Shown one piece after another: positions 54,153-63,755 of a DNA stretch of 64,000 nt. The notes below the pieces were generated by a model that saw only the letters and a list, made by a program, of their open reading frames with translations, made no database searches and was not told the origin of the DNA. The translations under genes and the position numbers were made by a program. The stretch's first letter is position 1. Every line of letters begins with the position of its first letter. This stretch comes from Sphingomonadales bacterium (GTDB lineage Bacteria > Pseudomonadota > Alphaproteobacteria > Sphingomonadales > Sphingomonadaceae), in contig JAGWMZ010000001.1 of the NCBI GenBank assembly GCA_028871475.1, positions 248,001 through 312,000 on the forward strand. The letters are read 5' to 3'.

Positions 54153-54488
54153 TCAGCACCGTCCCCAATAGAGCGGCTGGGCCCCCTCGCCGCCGGCCAC
54201 CGAGGTGAGACGCGCGCCCACCTCGCGTTGCAGGAAGCCAAGATCGCCCGCCACATGCGAGGTGCAGGTGACCAGCAGTGCCATGTCGCCCGCATTCAGT
54301 TCCACCTCGCCCAGCGGCAGGGAGATGCGTCCGGCCGTCGCATGGAAATCCACACGACTGTCCCCGCCCCAGCCCTTGCATAATTGCTGCAGATAGGTGC
54401 TGGCACGACTCGTCGGCGCAATTCCCATGGCTGCCACGGGCTTGGCGGCTGTGGGCATGGTTATTCCTGGCATGGCGGCGATGGGCAT
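54153..54488 (-). CDS. DUF2218 family protein
   Basis: A 111-residue protein. After a variable 30-residue leader the DUF2218 pattern begins: SRASTYLQQLCKGWGGD, VDFHATAGRISLPLGEVEL, and a C-terminal LGFLQREVGARLTSV ending near a Trp. The family usually has His after LCK (LCKHW); here it is Gly. From memory, DUF2218 genes often sit beside siderophore-interacting ferric reductases. The ATG at 54488 has GGAGG 5 nt upstream, and the start lies 15 bp after the PadR stop, so the two form an operon. Confidence 0.8.
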   Translation of the reverse strand: MPIAAMPGITMPTAAKPVAAMGIAPTSRASTYLQQLCKGWGGDSRVDFHATAGRISLPLGEVELNAGDMALLVTCTSHVAGDLGFLQREVGARLTSVAGGEGAQPLYWGRC

Positions 54489-54502
54489 GCCTTCCTCCCC
54501 CC

Positions 54503-55243
54503 TCAAAGGCGTTCAATCCTCTGCGTGGCCTCGTCGATGATCTTCGCCACCTCAAAGCCCAGCGTGTCATCAACGGTTTCCCGCCCCAAACGTTCCATGA
54601 TCGCTGCGCGCAGATTGTGCACGGCCCGGCGCACCGGCGCGCCATCGGTCCGGCTGGCCATTTCGGCGAGAGCCGCGAGCCGCGCGAAAGCGGCATCAAG
54701 CGCGGCGCGATGGGTCTCGACCTCGGCCCGGCCCGCCTCGGTCAGGCTGAACTGGCGCCGCGCGCCGGTGTCACCCTCGGCCTTCACGATCAGTTCCTGC
54801 TCGTCAAGCATGGTGAGCAAGGGATAGAGCACGCCGGGGCTGGGCTGATAGGCACCGCCGCTCTTTTCGGCAAAGGCGCGGATCAGTTGATAGCCGTGCT
54901 GGGGCGCCTGTTCGAGCAGACCGAGCACCAGAAGGCGCAACTGCTCGCCATCGAAACGCTTGCCACGGCGACCGCCAGGGCCACCCCGCCCGCCAAAACC
55001 GCCACCAAAGCCTTCGCCTTCAGCGCCGAAGCCTCCTCCAAAACCACCCCCGAAGCCGCCTCCGAAGCCGCCTCCAAAACCCTGGGCAAAATGCCTGTGG
55101 CCGCCAAAACCGCCCATCATGGCTCGCATCCGGTGCATGGCGTGAAACGCCTTGCGTCCCTCTCCATCCCGACCGTCAGAGCCATGGCCCCAATCGTCAA
55201 AGCCGCTGTGCCCGCCCGGGCCTCTGTGGAAACCGCGCATCAT
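54503..55243 (-). CDS. PadR family regulator with Gly/His-rich N-terminus (NfeR/YqjI-like)
   Basis: A 246-residue transcription factor. Residues 1-95 are rich in Gly, His, Met and Phe, with tandem GGGF repeats and several His clusters (FHAMHRMRAMM, GGHRHF). The PadR winged helix starts at LRLLVLGLLEQAPQHGYQLI and continues through SGGAYQPSPGVLYPLLTMLDE, and a helical dimerisation tail follows. E. coli NfeR (YqjI) has the same plan, with a metal-binding N-terminus and a role in iron/nickel-responsive control of a ferric reductase; the parallel is inference. The start at 55243 has AGGAG 5 nt upstream. An ATCTTG-repeat operator in its own promoter suggests autorepression. Confidence 0.82.
   Translation of the reverse strand: MMRGFHRGPGGHSGFDDWGHGSDGRDGEGRKAFHAMHRMRAMMGGFGGHRHFAQGFGGGFGGGFGGGFGGGFGAEGEGFGGGFGGRGGPGGRRGKRFDGEQLRLLVLGLLEQAPQHGYQLIRAFAEKSGGAYQPSPGVLYPLLTMLDEQELIVKAEGDTGARRQFSLTEAGRAEVETHRAALDAAFARLAALAEMASRTDGAPVRRAVHNLRAAIMERLGRETVDDTLGFEVAKIIDEATQRIERL
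55038..55085 (-). repeat. 12-bp tandem repeats encoding GGGF units in the PadR gene
   Basis: Four 12-bp units; the two central ones are identical (CCGAAGCCGCCT on the plus strand) and the outer two are diverged. They encode GGGF or GGFG repeats. Length variation by slippage is likely. Confidence 0.75.
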
Positions 55244-55273
55244 CTGTTCTCCTGAAATCTTGTTCATGAGGGC

Positions 55274-55312
55274 AAGATAGTCCCTTCACAAGATGATTCA
55301 AGATATATCTTG
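55274..55312 (-). promoter_or_regulatory. PadR gene promoter with overlapping operator
   Basis: On the minus strand: a 14-bp palindrome CAAGATATATCTTG (55299-55312), then ATCTTGT and a third ATCTTG, giving repeated half-sites. A -35 TTGAAT (55296-55301) and -10 TATCTT (55274-55279) with a 16-bp spacer overlap these half-sites, so a bound regulator would block transcription. Confidence 0.65.
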
Positions 55313-55328
55313 TAAATATTTTTAACAC

Positions 55329-55366
55329 AAAAAATCGGCGGTGAGAGCATCCCCTCACCGCCGATT
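55329..55366 (-). terminator. Intrinsic terminator of the RND efflux operon
   Basis: A 13-bp stem AATCGGCGGTGAG/CTCACCGCCGATT around an 8-nt loop; on the minus strand it is followed by a run of Ts. It separates the efflux operon from the PadR promoter. Confidence 0.88.
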
Positions 55367-55384
55367 CTTAATGCCTGCCCGCGA

Positions 55385-56821
55385 TCAGAGGCCCGAAACG
55401 CCTCCGCCCAACGCCTGATACAGTGCCACCGTATCGGACAAGCGTGCCGCGCGGGCCTGAACCAGCGTTGCGGCGGCCTGCGCCCTCGTGCCCTGCGCAT
55501 TGAGCAGATCGAGACGCCCTGCCCCGCCCAGTTCGAGCTGGCGCGTGGTAAAGGTCAGTTGGCGTGCCGCCGCCTCATCCCCGCGCGATGCCGCATCCAG
55601 CGCGCGGGCATCGCTGGCCAGCCCGGCCAGCGCGTCGGAGACATCGACAAAGGCCTGCAGCACGCTGGCACGATATTGCGCCTTGGATGCATCAAAGGCC
55701 GCCTGCGCGGCATGTTGTTGTTTCAGCAGCGCTCCGCCATGGAAAAGCGGCTGGGTGACATTGCCGGCCAGCGCCCAGAACAGGTTGCCATCGGCAAACA
55801 TCTGGCCAAAACTCAGCGCCGCCCCGCCAACGTTGGCGGAAAGGCTGAGCGCCGGAAGCCGAGCGGCGATGGCGGTGCCCACATCAGCGGCGGCGCCCTG
55901 CATGGCCGCCTGGGCAGCCCGCACATCAGGGCGTTCGGCCACCAGAACAGAAGGAACCGAGACCGGCAGATCCTGCGGCAAATGCAGATCGGCCAGCTTG
56001 GGCAAGGGGGGCAGGGCTGTGCCCGGCGCCACGCCCAGCAAGGCCGCGATGATCGCCTGCTGATGCAATTGCGCGCGCTCCAGACCGGGCAAGGCCCCCT
56101 CCACAGCGGCAAGCTGCGTTTCCTGCGCCGCCACATCCGCCGCGCCCACAGCGCCCAGCGCCTGACGCTTGCGCAGCATGTCCAGCACGCCCCGCCCCGT
56201 CGTCACCGCCTCGCGCTGGGCGGTGATCTGATCGGCCAGCGCGGCCTGCTGCACCACCGCCAGCACCAGATTGGAGACGACCGTGGTGCGCGCCGCCCGG
56301 GTCCGCCACATCTGCCCCGCCGCCGCTGCGCGTGCCGATTTCACCTTGCTGGCCACGCCGCCAAACACGTCGAGCGGGTAGTTGAGCGAGACCTGCGAGG
56401 TATGCAGCGTGTAAAGCAGCGCATTGGGGTCGGCCAGCGGCGGCGAGATCACATTGGAAACCTGCGCGCGCGTGACGCCATAACCGGCGTCAACCGTGGG
56501 CAGCCTATCAGCCGCCGCGACACCTGCCAGAGCCCGGGCCTGACGCAGCGCGGCATCCGCCGCGGCAAGGTCATTGTTGGCCTTGAGCGCCCTTGCCACC
56601 AGCGCGTTGAGGTCCCCGCTGCCAAAGCCGGTCCACCATTGGGCGGGCACCTTGGCCCCTTCGGTGAAGTGCTGCGCTTCACCCGTGGCCGGGTTGATCG
56701 GCTCGATGCTGGCATTGCCCGCGCTGGTCGGCGCCAGCGAGACAGGCGTTTCCGCCTTGGGCCCCAGCGATGTGCAGGCCCCAAGCGCCAGCGGCGCCAG
56801 CAGGATCAGGCGTTTGTTCAT
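55385..56821 (-). CDS. Outer-membrane efflux lipoprotein (NodT/OprM type)
   Basis: TolC-like trimeric channel subunit of 478 residues forming the exit duct of the RND pump. The lipobox LALGAC places the lipid Cys at residue 16. Two OEP repeats follow (WWTGFGSGDLNALVARALKANNDL, then a second set from LPALSLSANVGGAALSFGQM and PLFHGGALLKQQHAAQAAF). The C-terminal repeat ends with LYQALGGGVSGL, typical of the family. The ATG overlaps the pump gene stop (ATGA), so it is the third gene of the operon, before a strong terminator. Confidence 0.94.
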   Translation of the reverse strand: MNKRLILLAPLALGACTSLGPKAETPVSLAPTSAGNASIEPINPATGEAQHFTEGAKVPAQWWTGFGSGDLNALVARALKANNDLAAADAALRQARALAGVAAADRLPTVDAGYGVTRAQVSNVISPPLADPNALLYTLHTSQVSLNYPLDVFGGVASKVKSARAAAAGQMWRTRAARTTVVSNLVLAVVQQAALADQITAQREAVTTGRGVLDMLRKRQALGAVGAADVAAQETQLAAVEGALPGLERAQLHQQAIIAALLGVAPGTALPPLPKLADLHLPQDLPVSVPSVLVAERPDVRAAQAAMQGAAADVGTAIAARLPALSLSANVGGAALSFGQMFADGNLFWALAGNVTQPLFHGGALLKQQHAAQAAFDASKAQYRASVLQAFVDVSDALAGLASDARALDAASRGDEAAARQLTFTTRQLELGGAGRLDLLNAQGTRAQAAATLVQARAARLSDTVALYQALGGGVSGL

Positions 56822-59800
56822 GCGCCTTCTCCCTGCGCTTCGACCGGAGGATGCGGATCGCCGCTGTGATTGCCGCGTTCATTGGGCCCGGCGTGGCGGC
56901 TGAACTTTTCCACCAGCACCGGCAGAACCAGCAGGATGAGCAGCGGGGCCAGCGTCATGCCGCCCACCACCACCAGCGCCAGCGGCTTTTGGACCTGCGA
57001 CCCGATGCCGGTGGAAACGGCAGCGGGCAGCAGGCCGATGGCCGCCACCAGGCAGGTCATCACCACCGGGCGCAGGCAATTGGTCATGATGATATGGCGC
57101 GCCTCGGCCCGGGTCGCCCCTTCGTTGAGTGCCTGGTTGAAAGTGGTGACCACCAGAATGCCATCCATCACCGCAATGCCGAACAGCGCCACAAAGCCAA
57201 TGGCCGCCGAGATCGAGAAGGCCGTGCCAGTGAGCGCCAGCGCCATCACGCCCCCGATGATCGCCATGGGGATGACGCTGAAGGCCAGCATCGAGTCGCG
57301 GAAACTGCGGAAGTTGGCCATCAGCAGGCCGAAGATCAGCAGCAGGCTGATGGGCACAACAATTTCAAGGCGATGCACCGCATTGGTGAGATTGCCCATC
57401 TCGCCAGCCCATTCCAGATGATAGCCCGGCGGCAGGATGACATTCTTCTGAATGCGGGCCTGCGCCTCGCCCACGGCGCTGCCAAGGTCGCGGTTGCGCA
57501 CCGAGAATTTGATCGGGACGTAACGCTCCTGATGCTCGCGATAGATGAAGCTGGCGCCCGAGGTCAGGCGGATGTTGGCCAGTTCGCCCAGCGGCACCTG
57601 CATCATCCCGCCATTGGGATTGGTAACGCCCACGGGAATGCGCTTGATCGCTTCGAGACTGTCACGCTGCTCCGCCTTCAGACGGACGACGATGGAGAAG
57701 TGGCGATCGGTGCCCTTTTCATACAGGTCACCGGGCGACTGGCCGCCAATGGCCGCCTGCACCACGGCATTGATGTCATCCGGCAGAATGCCATAGCGCG
57801 AGGCCTTCACCCGGTCGATGTCGATGCGTACCGTAGGCTGCCCCAGCGACTGGAACACGCCCAGGTCGGTGATGCCCTGCACCTTACCCATCTGCTCCTT
57901 GATCTGGTCGCCCAGCTTGGTCAGCGTCTCAAGATCGGGCCCGAAGATCTTGACCGAATTGGCCCCCTTCACGCCCGAGGCCGCCTCCTCGACGTTATCC
58001 TCGATATATTGGCTGAAGTTGAACTCGATGCCCGGAAAACGCTTTTGCAGATCGGCGTTCATCTGGGCCGTCAGTTGCTCCTTGGTGATGTGGCCCGGCC
58101 AGGTCTTGGCATCTTTCAGCGGCACGAAGAATTCGGCGTTGAAGAAGCCCGTCGCATCGGTGCCGTCATCCGGCCGTCCCTGCGCGGAGAGCACACTTTC
58201 CGCCTCGGGATAGCTGGCGATGACGCGGCGGATGGCATTGACCGTCGGCTGCCCGCCTTCAAGGCTGATGGAGGCGGGCAGGCTGGCGCGGATGTACATG
58301 TTGCCTTCCTCGAGATGGGGAAGGAACTCCACGCCCAGCGAGCGCATGCCAAACAGCGCGATGACGAAGAGCAGGCCCGCCCCGCCCAGCGTCAACACGC
58401 GGTTGGCCAGGGCAAAACGCGCAGCGGGTTCATACACGGCGCGGATCTTGCGCACGAGGAAGGTTTCCACCTCGTCCAGATCGTCCGGCAGCAGCATGGT
58501 GGCCAGCACCGGTGCCACGGTGAAGGTGGCCAGCAGGCCGCCCAGAATGGCATAGGCATAGGTCTTGGCCATGGGGCCGAAGATGTGCCCCTCCACCCCG
58601 GTCAGCGTGAAAAGCGGCAGGAAGCTGGCAATGATGATGGCCGCGGCAAAGAAAATGCCGCGCGACACTTCGGACGAGGCATGCAGCACCGAGGACAGGC
58701 GCGTGGCCAGCGAGAAATGCCCCTGCCCCTTTTTCACATGCTCCGATCGCTCGACCATATGGCGGAAGATATTCTCCACCATGATGACCGTGGCATCGAC
58801 CACCAGGCCAAAGTCCAACGCGCCCACCGAGAGCAGATTGGCCGATTCCCCCTGCAACACGATGATCAGCACCGCAAAGGACAAAGCGAAGGGAATGGTC
58901 ATCGCCACGATGAAAGCGCTGCGCAGATTGCCCAGGAACAGCCATTGCAGCAGGAAGATCAGCGCAATGCCCACCACCATATTCTCGATCACCGTCGAGG
59001 TGGTGTGATTGATCAGGTCGCTGCGGTCGTAAATGCGTTCCAGATGGACACCGGGCGGCAGCAGGCCGCTCTCATTGATGTCGTCCAGTTCCTTCTTCAC
59101 CGCCGTGATCGTCGGCATCGACTTGGCGCCGCGCTGCATCAGCACCACGCCTTCGACGATGTCGTCATCATTGTTATAACCGGCGATGCCCAGACGCGGC
59201 TCATTGCCGATCTTGACGGTGGCGACATCCTTCAGAAGCACCGGCACGCCACCATTGGTGGTGACGAGCACATTGTTGATCTGCTCGACCGACTGGATCA
59301 GCCCCACGCCGCGCACGATGGCGGCCTGCGGGCCGAAATTGATCGTCTGGCCACCGGCATTGGCGTTGGAGTGGCCGATGGCCTGCATCACCTGCGCCAC
59401 CGTGGCATTATGGCCGATCAACTTGTCGGTATCGACCGTCACCTCATAGCTGCGGATCTTGCCGCCCCAGCCTGTCACGTCGATGACACCCGGAATGGCC
59501 TTGAACTTGCGCTCCAGCACCCAGTCCTGCAGCGTTTTCAGGTCCATCACCGAATAGCCCTTGGGGCCGACAACGCGGTAACGGAAGATCTCGCCAATCG
59601 GGCTGGTGGGCGAAATGGTGGGCTGGGCGCCGCCAGCCAACGTGCCCATTTCAGACAGGCGGTTGATCACCTGCTGCTGCGCTTCCTGGAACGTATAGTC
59701 GTAGGTGAACTGGATCTTCACGTCGGACAGGCCGAACAGCGAAATCGCGCGGATGGTGGAAAGATGCGGGATGCCCGCCATCTGCACCTCGATGGGGATG

Positions 59801-59994
59801 GTCACGTTACGCTCCATCTCCTCGGCCGAAAGCCCGGAGGTTTGTGTGACGATCTCCACCATCGGCGGCACCGGGTCGGGGTAGGCCTCAATGTTCAATT
59901 GCGAGAAGGCAATGCCGCCCGCCGCCAGCAAGGCGATCAGGAAGCCCACAATCAGCATGCGGTTGCGCAGCGACAGGCGGATGATGCTGTTCAT
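56818..59994 (-). CDS. RND efflux pump, heavy-metal (CzcA/CusA) family
   Basis: Proton-driven inner-membrane exporter of 1058 residues with 12 membrane helices and two periplasmic porter domains. The helix-4 signature DFGLVVDATVIMVEN keeps the Asp/Asp/Glu proton relay of HME-RND metal pumps, where Gly-Ala usually stands in place of Ala-Thr. Other CzcA-like blocks: LSAEEMERNVTIPIE, GGQTINFGPQAA, PLFTLTGVEGHIFGPMAKTYAYA and MTLAPLLILLVLPVLVEKF. The likely cargo is a divalent cation such as Co, Zn, Cd or Ni, not Cu specifically, but this is family inference. It lies 6 bp after the adaptor gene and overlaps the outer-membrane gene by 4 nt. Confidence 0.94.
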   Translation of the reverse strand: MNSIIRLSLRNRMLIVGFLIALLAAGGIAFSQLNIEAYPDPVPPMVEIVTQTSGLSAEEMERNVTIPIEVQMAGIPHLSTIRAISLFGLSDVKIQFTYDYTFQEAQQQVINRLSEMGTLAGGAQPTISPTSPIGEIFRYRVVGPKGYSVMDLKTLQDWVLERKFKAIPGVIDVTGWGGKIRSYEVTVDTDKLIGHNATVAQVMQAIGHSNANAGGQTINFGPQAAIVRGVGLIQSVEQINNVLVTTNGGVPVLLKDVATVKIGNEPRLGIAGYNNDDDIVEGVVLMQRGAKSMPTITAVKKELDDINESGLLPPGVHLERIYDRSDLINHTTSTVIENMVVGIALIFLLQWLFLGNLRSAFIVAMTIPFALSFAVLIIVLQGESANLLSVGALDFGLVVDATVIMVENIFRHMVERSEHVKKGQGHFSLATRLSSVLHASSEVSRGIFFAAAIIIASFLPLFTLTGVEGHIFGPMAKTYAYAILGGLLATFTVAPVLATMLLPDDLDEVETFLVRKIRAVYEPAARFALANRVLTLGGAGLLFVIALFGMRSLGVEFLPHLEEGNMYIRASLPASISLEGGQPTVNAIRRVIASYPEAESVLSAQGRPDDGTDATGFFNAEFFVPLKDAKTWPGHITKEQLTAQMNADLQKRFPGIEFNFSQYIEDNVEEAASGVKGANSVKIFGPDLETLTKLGDQIKEQMGKVQGITDLGVFQSLGQPTVRIDIDRVKASRYGILPDDINAVVQAAIGGQSPGDLYEKGTDRHFSIVVRLKAEQRDSLEAIKRIPVGVTNPNGGMMQVPLGELANIRLTSGASFIYREHQERYVPIKFSVRNRDLGSAVGEAQARIQKNVILPPGYHLEWAGEMGNLTNAVHRLEIVVPISLLLIFGLLMANFRSFRDSMLAFSVIPMAIIGGVMALALTGTAFSISAAIGFVALFGIAVMDGILVVTTFNQALNEGATRAEARHIIMTNCLRPVVMTCLVAAIGLLPAAVSTGIGSQVQKPLALVVVGGMTLAPLLILLVLPVLVEKFSRHAGPNERGNHSGDPHPPVEAQGEGA

Positions 59995-60000
59995 GAGCGT

Positions 60001-61302
60001 TTAATTGTCCAGCCCGGCTTCGTTCACGAAAATGGCGCCCTTGCTGGCCACCACCTCGCCCGGTTGCAGGCCTGAGATGATACGCACGCGCCCGCCGCTG
60101 CTGTCAGCCACCGTCACATCGCGCGAGATGAGGCGCCCATGGCCCTGATAGATCCACACCCGCGCACCGTCACCTTCATGGATCACCGCCTCGGCCGGAA
60201 CGGTCACGCCATCGGGCTTGTTGCCGGTGTTGACGGCATGCCGGATGGTGAAATTGGCGAACATCTGGGGTTTCAGCGCGCGATCGGGATTGGCGATGGT
60301 GGCGCGCACCGGCAGGCGATGGGTCGTGGGGTCAAGCTGCTGGGCGATGTTGTCGATGGTGGCATGAAACACACGGTTGCCAAGGGCTGGCACCGTCACA
60401 TCCACCCCGTCGCCCTGATGGACGGCGGCGGCATCGCTCTCGGCCAGTTGCGCCACCAGCCAGACCCGCGAGGGATTGGCGATCACCAAAACCGGCGCCT
60501 GTCCGCCCGATTGCACATATTGACCCGCCGACACCGATCGCTGGGCGATCACCCCGGCGATGGGGGCGCGAAACACGGTGTCGTCGTGAATGCCGGTGAT
60601 GCTGCGCGCATCCTCCAGACGGCCGATCTCCGCTCCGGTCTTGCCGAAAACGGCCAGCTTGTCGCGGGCGGCGCCTACGGCGCTTTGCGCCGTGCGCAAG
60701 GCGGCCTGGGCGGCGGTGGCATCGTTTTGCGCCTGCTGGTAATCCTTGAGCGCGCCGCCCGCCGTCTTGTAGACCTGCTCCGCACGGGCCAGATTGTTCT
60801 GCGTCAGGCGGACCTGCGCGGCGGCACTGGCCTGCTGGGCATTAGCCGCAAAAAGCGCATTGCGCGCATCCACCACGTCACCGGTGCGCACCTTCAGCAA
60901 AGGCTGCCCCGCCGCCACCTGCGCTCCGGCCTGAACATAAACATCGGTCACCTGCCCCGAATAGGGCAGGAACACCGGCGTCGAAAGCGTATCATCCGCC
61001 GCGATCTGGCCCGTCGCGTCAGTGCGCTGGAAGTCATCCCCGGCGCTGGCCTTGTCGAGTTGGACGCTGGCCATCTGGCTATCGGACAGTTGTACCACGC
61101 CCGGCGGCAAGGGAGCCGCGGGCTTGACCTCATGATGGAACAGCGCCTTGCCAAGCAGGGCTGCCGCCGCGATCGCGGCTACGCCGCCGCCGGCCAAAAT
61201 CAGATAACGCACTTGAACCGACTTGGGCAGCGCATGCCGGGCGTCGAGAGCATCATGGCTCTCAGCACCAGCGTGCCCGCCAGACACGTGGTCTGCAGAC
61301 AT
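60001..61302 (-). CDS. RND periplasmic adaptor (membrane fusion) subunit, CzcB type
   Basis: The 433-residue adaptor joining the RND pump to the outer-membrane channel. It has an N-terminal anchor (YLILAGGGVAAIAAAALLG), a His-bearing linker, barrel-sandwich halves (FLPYSGQVTDVYVQAGAQVAAGQPLLKV and FRAPIAGVIAQRSVSAGQYV), a helical hairpin and a beta-barrel domain ending in LQPGEVVASKGAIFVNEAG. First gene of the operon. The ATG at 61302 is chosen over one six codons upstream. No metal-sensing regulator gene is adjacent on this side. Confidence 0.92.
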   Translation of the reverse strand: MSADHVSGGHAGAESHDALDARHALPKSVQVRYLILAGGGVAAIAAAALLGKALFHHEVKPAAPLPPGVVQLSDSQMASVQLDKASAGDDFQRTDATGQIAADDTLSTPVFLPYSGQVTDVYVQAGAQVAAGQPLLKVRTGDVVDARNALFAANAQQASAAAQVRLTQNNLARAEQVYKTAGGALKDYQQAQNDATAAQAALRTAQSAVGAARDKLAVFGKTGAEIGRLEDARSITGIHDDTVFRAPIAGVIAQRSVSAGQYVQSGGQAPVLVIANPSRVWLVAQLAESDAAAVHQGDGVDVTVPALGNRVFHATIDNIAQQLDPTTHRLPVRATIANPDRALKPQMFANFTIRHAVNTGNKPDGVTVPAEAVIHEGDGARVWIYQGHGRLISRDVTVADSSGGRVRIISGLQPGEVVASKGAIFVNEAGLDN

Positions 61303-61938
61303 AGAAATTCCAATCCCCAAGGTCGACGAACCTATCCCCGTCGAACTTGCCTAAGCGAGCCTCCTTTATGCGGTCGATTGGATGAACTCAACCTTTCAAA
61401 GGAGGCAGGCAAGCTGTCTGCCTGCTAACCCCGCTCGGCGACAATACGGTGACTGCCCCGGTGATCGTCACCAAGGTCAGACTTGCATCATCGCGTGGAC
61501 ATGAAAACCCCGATTTTCCGCTTATTCCAGCTGCGGCTGCTGTCAAATGGCATGGGCCGAAACGAAAAAGCAGGAGCACTCAGGCCCCTGCCAGCACGAT
61601 CCTGATCCATAACTGCCATGGTTGGGAATGCGTCGTTCCGGGGTTCCGGGCTGGATCTGCCGGTTGTGGAGCCGCCGCCAGGCGCAGCCGATGAAAGTTT
61701 TCCGCAATTCAACAGGACGACACATCATCCGCCGGGGGGGACGGAGAACCAGATTCACTTCCTGCCCAATCAAAAGCTGAAACCGGGGAAAGCGCTCGGA
61801 GGGGGGATGAGCAACAGTCAACAGGGTTCAGTCGAAAACTCGAGCCTGCGCCGGCGACGACACCAGCATGTCATTAACGACCCAGATTTCGACCGGTTCC
61901 CGCCTTTTCAGGAAATATTTTCCAGACCATCCTGGGAG
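61303..61938. other. 636-bp non-coding gap upstream of the RND efflux operon
   Basis: I find no convincing gene here. The part nearest the operon (61359-61472) is rich in dyads: GCCTCCTTT at 61359-61367 with AAAGGAGGC at 61398-61406, a GCAGGCA/TGCCTGC hairpin at 61405-61425, and GGTGAC/GTCACC at 61448-61472. The rest, to 61938, is less GC-rich than its surroundings, with no stop-free frame that looks coding. It may hold operators, a structured leader or an old decayed gene. Confidence 0.55.
61359..61425 (-). promoter_or_regulatory. Nested inverted repeats in the efflux operon leader
   Basis: A 9-bp dyad (arms 61359-61367 and 61398-61406, 30-bp spacer) whose right arm overlaps a 7-bp hairpin (61405-61425). 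The two structures share bases 61405-61406, so they could compete. On the minus strand they lie about 57-123 bp before the adaptor start. Attenuator, operator or chance are all possible. Confidence 0.35.
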
Positions 61939-63755
61939 TTAGGCAAAGCCACCATCATCACCCAGCGCCACGCGCCGCGCGTCGCGATCAATGGAAAACC
62001 GGTAGCACCCGGAACCATAGCCCAGTTGCCCGGCCCCTGCCCTTTCCCAATCTTCCACGCTCATCACATGCCCCTCGCCATTGAGCCACAGCCCCCTCAC
62101 AGGGAATTGTTCGAACCGCATGGCACGCTGCGCACGCCATGCCGAAAGGCGCGCGACATAGGCCTCAAGCTCCATGTCGCGACGGGTCCAGTCGACCCAA
62201 CCGATCGGGCTGTCCTGACAATAGGCATTGTTGTTGCCCATCTGCGTGCGGCCAAATTCATCGCCCGCCGTCAGCATGATGGTGCCGGTGCTGGCAAACA
62301 GCGTGCCGATCATCGCCTTGACATCGGCCCGCCGGCGCGCGGCCACCTGCGGATCATTGCTCGGCCCCTCCACGCCATTGTTCCAGCTGTGGTTCTCGCC
62401 ATGGCCATCGCGGTTCTGCTCGCCATTGGCCCAGTTGTGCCGCTCTTCATAGGAAACCAGATCAGCCAGCGTGAAACCATCATGCGCGGCCAGGAAATTG
62501 ACGCTGCGGCAGGCCTGCTCGCCAAAGATGTCGCTGCTGCCGGCCAGGCGCGTGGCCAGCGCGCCAATGCTGCCCTCCCCCTTCCAGAAGCGGCGGACAT
62601 CATCGCGATAGACGTCATTCCATTCGAGCCAATTGTCCGGAAAACGCCCCAGCTGATAGCCGCCCGGCCCAATGTCCCACGGCTCGGCGATCATCACGCG
62701 GTCAGCGAGCGAAGGGGCCGCCGCGATCTCGGCGAAGATCGGCGCCTGCGGGTCAAAACCGGGCCCCCGCGCCATCACCGGGCCTAGATCAAAGCGAAAA
62801 CCATCGACCCCGGCATGGTCGACAAAATGGCGCAGTGTCGCCACGGCCAGCGCCCGCACATGCGGATTGGCGAAATCCAGCGTGTTGCCACAGCCGGTAT
62901 CGTTGATCAGCCGCCCTTCGCCATCATGGGCATAGGCGCCATTGTCCAGCCCGCGCAGCGACAGCACCGGGCCCAGAACATCGGTCTCGCCCGTATGGTT
63001 GAACACGAGGTCGAGGATCACCCCAATCCCCTCGGCATGCAGCGCCGCGACCGTATAGCGCAATTCGGCCAGCCCGCCCGGGCACAGACCGGGATCGAGC
63101 GCCATCATCGTGACCGGATTATAGCCCCAGAAATTCCGCAAGCCCAGCGGCGGCAAATGGCGCTCATCACACCAGGCGATGATCGGCATCAATTCGACCG
63201 CGCTGACCGAGAGCTTTTTCAGATGGGCAATGATGGCAGGATGCGCCAGCGCGCCGACCGTGCCGCGCAAGGCATCGGGCAGCGCCGGATGGCTGTGGGT
63301 AAAGCCGCGCACATTCAGCTCATAGATCAGCCCGCCGCGCTGAAAACGGGGAGGCGCATGCGGCACAAGCGACAGCTCACCCGGCACGATCGCTCGTGGC
63401 ACCAGCGCCGCCGTGTCCGCGCCATAAAGCGAGAGGCGCGGATCATAGACAAAGCGCCGGTCGATTTCGATGGCATAGGGGTCGACCAGCAACTTGGCGG
63501 CATCGAACCACAGGCCCTTGTCCGGCGCCCATTCGCCATGCGCGCGATAAGCATAACGCGCGCGCGCCAGATCACCCTCCACCACCGCATGCCACACATC
63601 ACCGCGCCGGTGCATGGGCACGCGCTGCTCGGTTTCACCGGCAAAGAGGCACAGATCCACACCCTGCGCCCGGGGTGAGCGCAGGGCGAAATGGGTCTGC
63701 ACCCCTTCGCCTCCGCACACCACATGGGCGCCCAGCCCTGGATTGTTTTGCATCA

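Noticed and set aside
56770..60075. A 1101-codon open frame on the plus strand opposite the RND pump gene
   Set aside because: It mirrors the pump gene in a frame kept open by high GC, is rich in His/Gln/Arg as antisense frames are, and has no recognisable motif.
61501..61605. A 34-codon frame starting MKTPIFRLFQ in the gap before the efflux operon
   Set aside because: Weak ribosome binding site, no conserved feature, unlike neighbouring codon use.
61807..61938. ATG preceded by GGAGGGGGG in the same gap
   Set aside because: The frame has no stop until deep within glgX on the other strand, so it does not define a separate small protein.
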